Source: Acidobacteria bacterium RIFCSPLOWO2_12_FULL_68_19
Lineage (GTDB): Bacteria; Acidobacteriota; Vicinamibacteria; Vicinamibacterales; UBA2999
Length of the DNA: 64,000 bases
Direction: 5' to 3'
Assembly: GCA_001767525.1 (NCBI GenBank)
Contig: MELF01000049.1
Coordinates: 1 to 64,000 of the forward strand
The notes beneath the pieces were generated by a model. The model was not told the DNA's origin. It saw nothing but the letters and a program-made list of their open reading frames with translations, and searched no databases. A program made the position numbers and the translations under genes. Below, piece after piece: positions 35,289 to 45,342 of the stretch. How positions within the stretch are numbered: position 1 is the first letter of the stretch; each line of letters begins with the position of its first letter.

Positions 35289-35513
35289 AACCTGGATTAC
35301 TCACGAACGCGTCGTTCACCCTGCTGGGTTCTCCCTTCTCCGTTCGGGTTCCGGTTCGGTTCTGCCGTTGGTCGGTCCCCTTCGAGCCGGTTCGAGGGGT
35401 TCCGGCGAGAACGAGCCATAGACCTCCGAACAGTGAACCGCGAACCGAACGTGGACACGAACCGAGCACCACGCACCGAGAAGCGTGAACGACTGATTCA
35501 TGAATAGTGCGGG
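35289..35513 (-). mobile_element. MITE-like element, copy 2 (inverted relative to copy 1)
   Basis: A 225-base near-copy of 25813-26045 in the opposite orientation, about eight bases shorter. The same inverted ends are present. It occupies much of the 487-base gap between the aminotransferase gene and the pseudokinase gene, and separates a protein-like fragment at 35514-35687 from anything that could have followed it. GCACTAT is duplicated at its upstream edge (35504-35520), possibly a footprint of insertion. Confidence 0.72.
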
Positions 35514-35687
35514 ATAGTGCGAGAGCAATGGGTACCGGCGGCGCACCTCCATGACGCGGCCGGAGCAGTCGGTCTTGCGGATGTCGCGCCGCAGCAGCCG
35601 ATTGCGCAGGCGCCGCAGCTCGCAGCGATAGGGACCGTCGAGGAACTCGTGGATCTTCTCCGGCGGCGTCGACGCGGTCGGCCTGAT
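35514..35687 (-). pseudogene. protein remnant cut by MITE-like copy 2
   Basis: On the minus strand, 35687-35514 is open and encodes a basic, helical stretch (PPEKIHEFLDGPYRCELRRL, then RNRLLRRDIRKTDCSGRVME and VRRRYPLLSHYPALF) that runs straight into the element. A TAG lies upstream in frame and no start codon precedes it. The residue pattern is far more protein-like than the other frames. It looks like the truncated end of a gene inactivated by the element, family unknown. Confidence 0.4.
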
Positions 35688-35738
35688 GCCGTGTGCCGCC
35701 AGCCTGGTCGAGTACCGCCCGCTCGTAGCCGTATACCA

Positions 35739-37280
35739 CTACCGCGCGCATCCACCGACATAGGCACGCGCTTCCGCGATCTCGACCGGCAAGCCGGGAC
35801 GTTCGCCCCACGCATCGAGCAGCCGGCGATAGCTGCCGCACGCACCGGCCGCGTCGTTGAGCCGGCGCGCGGTCCGCGCGAGGCCCGACAAGATGCGCAG
35901 TGTCGCCCCCACCCGCTCCCCCGCCTCCGTGTAGGCGCGGCGGGCGTCGTCGTAGTGGTGCACCTGCAGCCACAGGTCGCCCGCCACCTCGGCGGCGGTC
36001 ACGAGCGGCGCCCCCGGGAGACCCGCCATCCGCTGGAGCGACTCCATCTCGAGCGCGGTCTCCAGGTACAGGCTCATCTCGCCGCGCTCGCTCTGGGCCG
36101 CGGCCGCAGCCGCGTGCAGCACGAGCCGCGCAATCTCGGCCGAATCGGATCGGCCCTTCGCGGCCGCTTCGAGCGCCGCAATCGCCTGCCTCACCGACAC
36201 GAGCGCGTCCGGAGGGCCCCCGTCGCGAAACGCCGCACGGGCGTCGAGCAGGCCGCCGATGTAGCTCGCAGCGACGCCCGCGCTCGCGTCCCCACGGCTC
36301 GCCGCCGCCCTCAGGAGATCCGCGGCGCCGGCGAGGTCGAACTCCGTGGCCCTCACCGAGGCCTCGGTTATGAGACTTGCCGCATCACGGGTGTCGGCGA
36401 CGACCGGGGCGAGCGGCCGCGCGCGGGCCTCGACCAGGGCCGGAAACGGTGAGGGGCTCGTCGCGACCGGAGCGGCAGACTCGATCGGAGCGTCCACCGC
36501 TCGATCGCCGAGCGAGGTCGGCGGGGCGGCAGGCTCGACAGCCCCTGCCGGCGCGTTGCCGCCGGCGGCCTGGAGAGGGGTCGCCACACTGCTGGCGTCG
36601 AGAGTCGCGGCCGTCGCCGCCTCTTCCGGCAGGTCCCCGTCGCGCATCACGGTCAACATCGCCACGACCGCCGCCGCGCCAAGGAGCATGGCCGCGGTCA
36701 ACGCGGTCCGTCGGCGCACGCGCGGGCCGGGGGCCGACCAACGCGCGCACAACAAGGTTCCAACGAGCGCCATGAACGCCCCGCAGTCGGACATGACGCG
36801 CTCCGGCGGCGTCACCGACATGAGACCGAATCCGACCACGACCGCCCGGCCGTCCGGCTCGAGCACCACATGGTCCGCCCCGAGATGGCCGTGGCGGATG
36901 CGGCGGCGCCGGGCGGCGAGGAGCGCGCGCGCGATCTGCACGGCGCATCGCGCCCGGATCGCCAGCGGCACGCCGCCGGTCTCGAGTCGCGCGCGAAGCG
37001 TGTCGCCCGTGAGCGGCTCCGCGACGATATAGGCGGCGTGGTCGTCGGTGCAGACGTCGTAGATATCGAGGATGTTCGGGTGCTCGAGCATCGTGGCGGG
37101 ACGGATGTCGCGCTCGAACCGCCGGATGCGATCCGGCTCCCCGGCAAAATCGGCGCGAAAGACTTGGAGGAGCACGGCGCGCCCTCGATCGCAGTTGTAT
37201 GCCTGGTAGGCCTCACCCGTCCCGAGGCGCATGGGCGCCGTGACTTCGTACGGGCCGAGACGGAAGCCGACGGGCAGCAT
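35739..37280 (-). CDS. membrane pseudokinase with TPR-like extracytoplasmic region
   Basis: A 513-residue protein. Residues 8-175 follow the bacterial Ser/Thr kinase fold (LGPYEV, LGTGEAYQAYN, LEHPNILDIYDV, YIVAEPL), but the catalytic residues are gone: no Lys in the VAxK position (AVLLQV), HGHLGADH in place of HRDLKPEN, and GFG in place of DFG. A membrane helix (about 191-212) is followed by a Pro/Ala linker and helical repeats (about 300-513). It is probably a non-catalytic signalling scaffold. TATCAT (37306-37301) gives a 14-base leader. It is separated from ahcY by a heptamer array. Confidence 0.7.
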   Translation of the reverse strand: MLPVGFRLGPYEVTAPMRLGTGEAYQAYNCDRGRAVLLQVFRADFAGEPDRIRRFERDIRPATMLEHPNILDIYDVCTDDHAAYIVAEPLTGDTLRARLETGGVPLAIRARCAVQIARALLAARRRRIRHGHLGADHVVLEPDGRAVVVGFGLMSVTPPERVMSDCGAFMALVGTLLCARWSAPGPRVRRRTALTAAMLLGAAAVVAMLTVMRDGDLPEEAATAATLDASSVATPLQAAGGNAPAGAVEPAAPPTSLGDRAVDAPIESAAPVATSPSPFPALVEARARPLAPVVADTRDAASLITEASVRATEFDLAGAADLLRAAASRGDASAGVAASYIGGLLDARAAFRDGGPPDALVSVRQAIAALEAAAKGRSDSAEIARLVLHAAAAAAQSERGEMSLYLETALEMESLQRMAGLPGAPLVTAAEVAGDLWLQVHHYDDARRAYTEAGERVGATLRILSGLARTARRLNDAAGACGSYRRLLDAWGERPGLPVEIAEARAYVGGCAR

Positions 37281-37343
37281 GGTTCTGCGGCTGAGTCCAC
37301 ATGATAACTGCGTCCTGCAGCCCGGCCGGGAGGCGGAATCCGC

Positions 37344-37386
37344 GCTACCAGCTACCGGCTACCGGCTACCAGCTACCGGCTACCGG

Positions 37387-37390
<4 letters not shown>
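37344..37390 (-). repeat. GCTACCR heptamer array at the end of ahcY
   Basis: Six full units GCTACCA or GCTACCG (37344-37385) plus GCTAG. The ahcY stop codon TAG (37389-37387 on the minus strand) is made by the last, partial unit. Read on the minus strand the unit is YGGTAGC, the same family as the arrays after the ferredoxin and glnA genes. Confidence 0.9.
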
Positions 37391-38889
<1,499 letters not shown>

Positions 38890-38904
38890 TGATCTCTCCT
38901 CTAC

Positions 38905-39840
38905 TTACCGGCCCCGTGTCGCGATTGCTGCAAAAAGCGCCGGACCTTTCGCATCGGAATCGACCGGCAGCGTGCGGACGCGCACAGTGCCGAACCCGGC
39001 CCCCGTCAGGAACCGTGAGATGTGCTTCTCCGAGAACCCGAGCCACACGTGGCCCATCTGCTGCTGGTACTCCTCCCGGTCGTGCGGCAGCATGTCGACG
39101 ACGAGCGCGCGCCCGCCCGGCCGGAGGACGCGCGCCACTTCGGCCAGCGCCCGCGCGGGATCGGGCGAGTAATGCAGGACCAGCGACAGCAGCGCCGCAT
39201 CGAGCTCTCCCGTCTGGAGCGGCAACGCCTCGAGCTCGCCCTGTCGGACATCCACGTTCGGGAACTCGGCCAGTCGCGCCCGGGCCGCCGTCAGCATCTC
39301 GGTCGAAGCGTCCACGGCGACCACGCGGTGGACGTGCGGCGCGAGCGTCTCCGAGAGCTGCCCCGTGCCACACCCCAGGTCGCCCGCCGTGAGCGCGGGA
39401 TCGATGAGGCCCAGCAGCGCCCACAGATAGAACGTGTCGCCAAACAGGTCGCCCCGCAGCCGATCCCACCCTGCCGCAGCGTTCGCGAAGAACTCCTGCG
39501 AGCGCGCCCGCCGCCGAGCCAGCACGCCGCGGAGGCGCTGTTCGTCCTGACCGGCGGTGGCCGTGCCGGCCACCTGCTCCCGGATGAGCGGCCACAGCCG
39601 GCTCGCCCCGGAGTCCAGGTCGTCGAGCGGCATCGTGTAGAAGCGGCTCGTGCCATCGCGGCGTGAGATCACCCAGTCATCGTCAGCCAGCGTCTTCAAG
39701 TGACGGCTGACACTCGACTGCGGCAACTGCAGCACGGCGCACAGCTCGGACACCGTCAGCTCATGTTCTTCGAGCAGCAGCAGGATGCGGCAGCGCGTCG
39801 GGTCGGCCAGAGCCGACATGTGGTCGAGAATGGCGACCAT
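38905..39840 (-). CDS. ArsR-family regulator fused to SAM-dependent methyltransferase (paralogue A)
   Basis: A 311-residue fusion: winged-helix ArsR domain (1-90; LADPTRCRILLLL, LPQSSVSRHLKTLADDDWV) and a class I methyltransferase domain (about 140-311; motif I AGDLGCGTGQLSE, then VVAVDASTEML and VLRPGGRALVVDMLP). It lacks the ArsR metal-site cysteines, so metal sensing is unlikely. It is co-transcribed with ahcY. A likely role is to sense SAM or SAH in the methyltransferase pocket and control the operon, like the ArsR-family regulator SahR of Proteobacteria; this is inference. A second copy precedes metH at 54004. Confidence 0.85.
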   Translation of the reverse strand: MVAILDHMSALADPTRCRILLLLEEHELTVSELCAVLQLPQSSVSRHLKTLADDDWVISRRDGTSRFYTMPLDDLDSGASRLWPLIREQVAGTATAGQDEQRLRGVLARRRARSQEFFANAAAGWDRLRGDLFGDTFYLWALLGLIDPALTAGDLGCGTGQLSETLAPHVHRVVAVDASTEMLTAARARLAEFPNVDVRQGELEALPLQTGELDAALLSLVLHYSPDPARALAEVARVLRPGGRALVVDMLPHDREEYQQQMGHVWLGFSEKHISRFLTGAGFGTVRVRTLPVDSDAKGPALFAAIATRGR

Positions 39841-39842
39841 GT

Positions 39843-39890
39843 ATCCGTATATCCGGATGAAATGCTACACCCGTCCGTTCGCTCGGTCAA
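39843..39890 (-). promoter_or_regulatory. promoter and operator of the arsR-MT/ahcY operon
   Basis: On the minus strand, TTGACC (39890-39885) and TAGCAT (39867-39862) are 17 bases apart. Between the -10 and the ATG at 39840 lies the inverted repeat ATCCG-GATATA-CGGAT (39858-39843), which would sit at the RNA start. A dimeric winged-helix repressor could bind there and block transcription; autoregulation is inferred. Confidence 0.6.
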
Positions 39891-39914
39891 CCGGGAGTCA
39901 TCCCCTCACTGTCA

Positions 39915-39942
39915 CCGGGGTCTGACCCGGGGTCTGACCCCC
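39915..39942. repeat. tandem GGGGTCTGACC palindromic motif
   Basis: CGGGGTCTGACC is present twice in tandem (39916-39927 and 39928-39939), with GGGGTC-T-GACCCC an almost perfect palindrome at 39929-39941. It lies just beyond the stop of the DUF5916 gene. The motif resembles the short REP-like palindromes found between genes in many soil bacteria; it may also act as a transcript end. Confidence 0.5.
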
Positions 39943-39948
39943 AGCAAC

Positions 39949-42165
39949 TCAGAACCGGAGCGTGTAGACGAGCTTGGTGGCCAGCCGGTGATCGAGCGTA
40001 CTCAGGCGACGCGGTCCGGAGTCCGTCTCCTCGCGCCAGTTGTGGGTGTAGACCAGATAGAGGTCATTGCCGGGACGCCGGATCCACCGGAAGCGCATCT
40101 GCCACCCGATCAGGCGGCTGACCGAATCGTACTGGACGTTGTTTGCGAGCGACAGCCACGGGCTGAATTGCGTGTCGGCGCGCAGGCGGAACACATCGGT
40201 ATCGAAGCTCCCCTCGGCCAGCCCCAGCACGTTGTGTTCCGCCTCCAGCATCAGCGCGACGCCGCTCCGCGGCCGCACGCCCATTTCGACCTGGTACTCG
40301 CGCCGACGCCCCGAGAAGAATCGGCCGGTCGAAATATTCGTCTGCACGTTGATCATCCGGTGGTCGGCGGTGGACGCCTGCAGCTGGTAGCTCGTGAACT
40401 GGTACACGGCGCCCACGGGCAGCACGATGTCGTCGTGGATCTCGAAATCCTCTTCGAGCCGCTCGTACTGCGGCTGGATCTCGACGGCAACGCGACTGCC
40501 GTCGTGGAAGTCGACCTCGAGCGGCGACAGCGAGAACGCGCGCGTGAGCGGCCGGTTCTGTGGGTCGTTGAGAAACTCGATCTCGACCTCCCACCCGAGC
40601 GCCCGCAGCCACGGGTGATCGCGCGTGCGCCAGGAATACTCGGCCGTCGGCGCCAGACGCGTGTACCCGCGCCGCTCGACGAACCCGACCGCGGGGTCGT
40701 AGTTCGGCTGCAGCTCACGCAGGGAGATCTCGGCCGTCAGCGGGTCGTTCGGATACGCGAGACGAACGCCGTAGGCCGCCGTGTCGTCGGCGCGCTCGGG
40801 GCTGCTCGTCCGGAGATAGAAGCCGCTGAACTCGAGATTCTGATTCCCGCGGAAACGGGAAGTGGCGAGCTCGAAGTCGAGCCCCGTCGTGTGCCGGTCG
40901 ATGTCACCCCGGAACCGCGACGACCGCCGGGTGTACATGCCGCCGAAGTACGACTGCGTGAAGGCCCGCCGCCGCACCCGGACGACGGAGAAATCCTCGC
41001 CGAGCCGCCGGCCGCTCTCTGCCGTCCGGACCTGCAGCACGCCGAGGTCGAACGCGCCGGCCTGCCCTGTCAGCTTCGCGCCAACGTCGACCGGCTGCGG
41101 CGTGCCTCGTTCGTCCAGGCCGATGCGGCGTGAGAAGAACGGCACGACCGCTTCCTCGTCTTCCCGCGAGAAGTCGAAGAAGCTCGAGCCCTCGAGGAAG
41201 AAGTCGCGCTTCTCCTCGAAGAACAGCGGAAACCGCGTGAGGTTGACCCGGCGCTGGTCGACCTCGGTTTCCGCGAAGTCGGTGTTGACGCTGATATTGG
41301 CGCGTAGCGCCGGCGTCAGGTTGTAGAAGGCATCGACGCCGACGTCGCCCGTCGACAACGCGTCAGGGCGGCCGCGCCCCGGGGCCGCCGACACGTTCCC
41401 GACGGCGTACGGCTTGAGATCGAGCCCCAGGCCCTGCGAGATGCTGTCGAGCCCCTCGACCCGGCCGGCGTTGGTCATACGCGCGAGCCCCTGGTTGCGC
41501 GCGTGGCCGGTCCACAGCACGTCCTCGTTCTTGCGCCGGATCGTGCGCTGGAAGTTGATCCCCCACGCGTCGGCGTTCGGATCGAAGTTGAGCGTCCGAA
41601 ACGGGATCTCCACCTCGGCGGTCCACCCGACGCCGCTCCGGCGGACGCGCGCGACCCAGATGCCGTCCCACGATCGGTTGATGCCGGAGCCGAAATCGTT
41701 GTTCCAGCCGGTGTCGGCCGCCGGGTCGACGAGGCCGTCGCCCATGGCGCCGGCCGGATTGATCTCGAAGTAATAGCCGGTCCGCCCGTCGAGGAAGGTG
41801 TCGATCGTCCACATGAAACGGTCGTCGGCTCCGAACGGGCGATCGCGCTGCATCTGGTTGCCAAGCACGCGATCCGGCTCGCCGTCGAAGCAGATGATGC
41901 CGAGGATGAGCCGGTCCGCCTCGTACACGAGCCGCACTTCCGTGCGCTCGGTGGCGGGATCGCCGTTGTTCGGATCGCGCTGCAGGAAACCGGTGGCCGG
42001 CTGCGCGCGCTCCCATACCGCCTCATCCGGCACGCCGTCCAGTCGGATGACGTCGCTCTCGCCGAGGCGCACAGCGATGACCACAGGCGCGTTCCGCAAC
42101 GGGTCGTCCTGGGCGGCGGCCAGCGGAGGCACAGCGAACAGAGCGGCCGTCATGAGGGCGCGCAT
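39949..42165 (-). CDS. CBM9-like / DUF5916 outer-membrane protein
   Basis: A 738-residue protein: signal peptide (MRALMTAALFAVPPLAAAQ), a carbohydrate-binding CBM9-like domain (about 25-215; IRLDGVPDEAVWERA, RTEVRLVYEADRLILGI) and a DUF5916 beta-barrel region with the typical NISVNTDFAETEVDQRRVNLTRFPLFFEEKRDFFLEG segment (about 300-350), ending in an aromatic C-terminus (LVYTLRF). It is expected in the outer membrane; ligand unknown. AGAGAGG upstream of the ATG at 42165 sets the start. It follows pepF by 35 bases in the same direction. Confidence 0.82.
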   Translation of the reverse strand: MRALMTAALFAVPPLAAAQDDPLRNAPVVIAVRLGESDVIRLDGVPDEAVWERAQPATGFLQRDPNNGDPATERTEVRLVYEADRLILGIICFDGEPDRVLGNQMQRDRPFGADDRFMWTIDTFLDGRTGYYFEINPAGAMGDGLVDPAADTGWNNDFGSGINRSWDGIWVARVRRSGVGWTAEVEIPFRTLNFDPNADAWGINFQRTIRRKNEDVLWTGHARNQGLARMTNAGRVEGLDSISQGLGLDLKPYAVGNVSAAPGRGRPDALSTGDVGVDAFYNLTPALRANISVNTDFAETEVDQRRVNLTRFPLFFEEKRDFFLEGSSFFDFSREDEEAVVPFFSRRIGLDERGTPQPVDVGAKLTGQAGAFDLGVLQVRTAESGRRLGEDFSVVRVRRRAFTQSYFGGMYTRRSSRFRGDIDRHTTGLDFELATSRFRGNQNLEFSGFYLRTSSPERADDTAAYGVRLAYPNDPLTAEISLRELQPNYDPAVGFVERRGYTRLAPTAEYSWRTRDHPWLRALGWEVEIEFLNDPQNRPLTRAFSLSPLEVDFHDGSRVAVEIQPQYERLEEDFEIHDDIVLPVGAVYQFTSYQLQASTADHRMINVQTNISTGRFFSGRRREYQVEMGVRPRSGVALMLEAEHNVLGLAEGSFDTDVFRLRADTQFSPWLSLANNVQYDSVSRLIGWQMRFRWIRRPGNDLYLVYTHNWREETDSGPRRLSTLDHRLATKLVYTLRF

Positions 42166-42199
42166 ACGACCTCTCTTACGCCGCGGCGGCCCGTTTGGC

Positions 42200-44047
42200 T
42201 TACCCCAGGTCGGCTTCGAGACGCGTGACCAGGCCGTCGAGCCCGGCGGCCACCGCGCGCACGGTGTCCGGCTCACTCAGGTCGACGCCGGCCCGGGCGA
42301 GCAGGCGCATCGGATAGTCGCTTCCGCCCGCACGCAGCAACGCAAGATAGCGCTCGATCCCCTGATCGCGCCGCCCCGGGTCGGCCGCGCGCAGCTCCTG
42401 CATCAGCTTGGCCGTCGACGCAAAGCAGGTCGCGTACTGGTAGACGTAGTAGGGCGTACTGAAGAAGTGCGGAATCCGCGCCCACGTCATGCGGGAGACC
42501 TCCTCCTCGTCCAACGCGTCGCCGTAGTACTGGCCGAGCAGCGTCCGGAACAGTCCGTTGAGCGCGTCGGCCGTGATCGGCTGGTCCTGCTCGACGAGGC
42601 GATGCGCCTGCAGCTCGAAGTCGGCAAAGAGCACCTGCGTATAGAAGGTGCCGGCAACGGCGTCGATGGCGTGCTGCAGCAGCACGATTCGCTCCTCTCG
42701 CGACCGCGCGCGCTCGAGCATCAGATCCAGGAACAGCGCCTCGCTGAGCGTGGACGGCACCTCGGCCACGAAGATCGTGTAGCCGGCGTACACGAACGGC
42801 TGCGTCTGGTGCGACAGCAGCGTGTGCATGGAGTGGCCCATTTCGTGCGCCAGGGTGAACACGGCGTCGAGCGTTTCGTTGTAGTTGAGCAGCATGTACG
42901 GGTGCGCGCCGTACACGGGCGCCGAGTAGGCGCCGTGCCGCTTGCCGACGTTCTCGAACACGTCGATCCATCCCTGGTCGAACGCTCGCCGCACCTGCTG
43001 CTGGTACTCGCGGCCGAGCGGCGCGACCGAGTCCACGATCCATCCGCCCACCTGGTCGTAGGGGTAGCGAACGTCGTAGTCGACGAGCGGCACGAAGACG
43101 TCGAAGAGGCGGTAGGTCTCGAGGCCGAGCGCGCGCCGACGCAGGCGGTGGTAGCGCCGCAGCGGCTCCACTCCCTCGCGCGTGACCGCGATCAGGTTCT
43201 CCACGACCGCCGGCGGAATGTTGTTGCCGTGCAGTGCCGCATCCAGGGTCGTCCGGTAGCTGCGCGCCCGGGCGTGAAACCAGTCGCGCTGCAGCACGCC
43301 GTTGTACAGCGCGGCGTAGGTGTTCTGGTTCTCCGCGTAGGCGCGGTGGAACGCCCGATAGGCGGAGGCTCGATCGTCCTGCACGCGGTTGGTCTCGAGC
43401 ACGGCCCGGTACTGTCCGTAGCTCAAGGTCACCCGCTCGCCCGTGCTCAGCGTGATCGACGGGAACTTCATGTCGGCCGTCGTCAGCGCGGCATAGCTGT
43501 CGTGCGGGATGCTGTTGAAGCGCCCGGCGTACGACATCAGGCGCTCTCCTCGTTCGTCGAGCACGTGCTCCTGCTCGTGAAACAGGCTCTCGACGGCGAA
43601 CCGGTAGACCGCGAGGCCCGCGTGGGCGTCGAGCCAGCCGCGGATCGTCTCAATCGGGATGGCCAGCAGCTCCGGATTGAACCAGGAGCTCGCCTGCTGC
43701 TGCCGCGCGAACAGAATCTGCACCTGCTGCCGCCGCGCGTTGACCGTATTGTCGCGCTGATCCTGGTCGTACTGGAGCGCCGCGTAATACCAGACGCGAT
43801 AGGCCAGCGCGCCCATCTCGTCCATGGCGCGGTAGGCGGCGAGCAGCCGGTCGGACCCTTCGCCGAGGGTCCCCTGGAACGCCTTGAACACCTCGATCGC
43901 CTCGCCGAGCTGCCGATAGCTGCGCTCCCAGTCGTCCCAGTCCCGGCAGATCGCCGTCACGTCCCACTTGTAGCGCGGCGGGATCTCATCGCGCGGGCGG
44001 AGCACGCCCGGTTCGGGGCGGAACGTGTCGGCCGGCGGTGGCGTCAT
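42200..44047 (-). CDS. pepF: oligoendopeptidase F, M3 family
   Basis: A 615-residue zinc metallopeptidase. The zinc and catalytic site is HEMGHSMH (HExxH) with the third ligand Glu in FVAEVPSTLSEALF; the N-terminal helical half (PPRYKWDVTAICRDWDDWE) matches oligoendopeptidase F. It has no signal peptide and should clear short peptides in the cytoplasm. The ATG at 44047 overlaps the thrC stop (ATGA, 44044-44047); the frame is open upstream only as a shadow of thrC. Metabolic linkage to thrC is unclear. Confidence 0.92.
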   Translation of the reverse strand: MTPPPADTFRPEPGVLRPRDEIPPRYKWDVTAICRDWDDWERSYRQLGEAIEVFKAFQGTLGEGSDRLLAAYRAMDEMGALAYRVWYYAALQYDQDQRDNTVNARRQQVQILFARQQQASSWFNPELLAIPIETIRGWLDAHAGLAVYRFAVESLFHEQEHVLDERGERLMSYAGRFNSIPHDSYAALTTADMKFPSITLSTGERVTLSYGQYRAVLETNRVQDDRASAYRAFHRAYAENQNTYAALYNGVLQRDWFHARARSYRTTLDAALHGNNIPPAVVENLIAVTREGVEPLRRYHRLRRRALGLETYRLFDVFVPLVDYDVRYPYDQVGGWIVDSVAPLGREYQQQVRRAFDQGWIDVFENVGKRHGAYSAPVYGAHPYMLLNYNETLDAVFTLAHEMGHSMHTLLSHQTQPFVYAGYTIFVAEVPSTLSEALFLDLMLERARSREERIVLLQHAIDAVAGTFYTQVLFADFELQAHRLVEQDQPITADALNGLFRTLLGQYYGDALDEEEVSRMTWARIPHFFSTPYYVYQYATCFASTAKLMQELRAADPGRRDQGIERYLALLRAGGSDYPMRLLARAGVDLSEPDTVRAVAAGLDGLVTRLEADLG

Positions 44048-45321
44048 CTGAGGATGAGGTCCACCAGCGCCGCAGGGCTCACCGCGAGCCGCTCGCTGTG
44101 GCGCGGGCGCGCCAGCGCGTCGGCCAGCGTCGAGGGCAGCGGGACGGCCTCGCCGATCGCCGGCTCCACCACCTCGCGGAACTTGGCGGGATGCGCCGTG
44201 GCCAGGAACACGCCAAGCGCCTTCGGATCGGTCGCCAGGACCTGCTGCAGGCCGAGCCAGGCGATCGCCCCGTGGGGGTCGAGCAGATATCCGAACTCCT
44301 TGTACACGCGCCCGATCTCGGCCACCACACGCGTGTCCTCGAACGCCGCACCGGCGACGTCGCCGCGCATGCGTTCGAGATCGTCGTCGTACATCGCCCG
44401 CATGCGTTCGAAGTTGCTCGGCGCGCCGACGTCCATCGCATTGGCGACCGTCCGGACCGACGGTCGCGGCTCGTAGATGCCGGTCCGGAGGTACTCCGGG
44501 ACCACATCGTTGACGTTGGTGGCCGCCACCAGGCGCCGCACCCGCAGGCCGAGGCGCGTGGCGATGAGGCCGGCCGTCAGATTGCCGAAGTTGCCGCTCG
44601 GGACCGCCACCACCGGAGGTTGCCGGAGCCGCGCCACCAGGAAGTAATAGAACGCCTGTGGCAACAACCTCCCGAGATTGATGGAGTTGGCCGGTGTCAG
44701 CCACACCTTCTTTCGCACCTCGCCGTCGGCGAATGCCTGCTTGACGAGCCGCTGGCAGTCATCGAACGTGCCGGCAACGGCGACCGCCGTGACGTTGCCA
44801 CCGAGCGACGCCATCTGGGCTTCCTGGACGTCGCTGACCTGCCCTTCGGGATAGAGCACGAACACACGCGAGTCGGGTACCTGGTAGAACGCCTGCGCGA
44901 CGGCGCTTCCGGTATCGCCGGACGTGGCCACGAGAATCGTGAGCGGCGTGCCGTCGGTGAAGTGGTGCAGCAGGCGCGCCTGGGTGCGGGCACCCACGTC
45001 CTTGAACGCAAGCGTCGGACCGTGGAACAACTCGAGCGCCCACACCCGCTCGGTCACCTGGACGAGCGGGATGGGAAAGTCGAGCGCATCGCGGACGAGC
45101 GCCCCCATCTGCAGCTCCGAGATATCGCCAGCCAGCAGGTGCGTGCCGACGACGGTGCCAATCGTCACCAGATCGGCCGATCGCAGGCGCTCGAGGGTCG
45201 GCGCAGGGAGCGGCTCGAAGCGTTCGGGAAGGTACAGGCCGCCGTCGGGCGCGGTGCCGGCAAACAGCGCGTCGATGAACGGAACGGGGGGCGACGCGCG
45301 CCTGGTCGAAACCCATTTCAT
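44044..45321 (-). CDS. thrC: threonine synthase
   Basis: A 425-residue PLP enzyme (fold type II) that converts O-phosphohomoserine to threonine. Signature parts are ELFHGPTLAFKDVGART with the PLP lysine, LVATSGDTGSAVA and PANSINLGRLLPQ, which mark the long form of threonine synthase found in bacteria such as E. coli. It follows the thioesterase gene by 21 bases and overlaps pepF at its 3' end. A threonine dehydrogenase lies elsewhere in the window at 63354. Confidence 0.93.
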   Translation of the reverse strand: MKWVSTRRASPPVPFIDALFAGTAPDGGLYLPERFEPLPAPTLERLRSADLVTIGTVVGTHLLAGDISELQMGALVRDALDFPIPLVQVTERVWALELFHGPTLAFKDVGARTQARLLHHFTDGTPLTILVATSGDTGSAVAQAFYQVPDSRVFVLYPEGQVSDVQEAQMASLGGNVTAVAVAGTFDDCQRLVKQAFADGEVRKKVWLTPANSINLGRLLPQAFYYFLVARLRQPPVVAVPSGNFGNLTAGLIATRLGLRVRRLVAATNVNDVVPEYLRTGIYEPRPSVRTVANAMDVGAPSNFERMRAMYDDDLERMRGDVAGAAFEDTRVVAEIGRVYKEFGYLLDPHGAIAWLGLQQVLATDPKALGVFLATAHPAKFREVVEPAIGEAVPLPSTLADALARPRHSERLAVSPAALVDLILR

Positions 45322-45342
45322 CGCCCCTATTTTCCTTGTTTT

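Noticed and set aside
38890-38904. SAH riboswitch upstream of ahcY
   Set aside because: Only 15 bases separate ahcY from the preceding regulator gene, which leaves no room for an aptamer.
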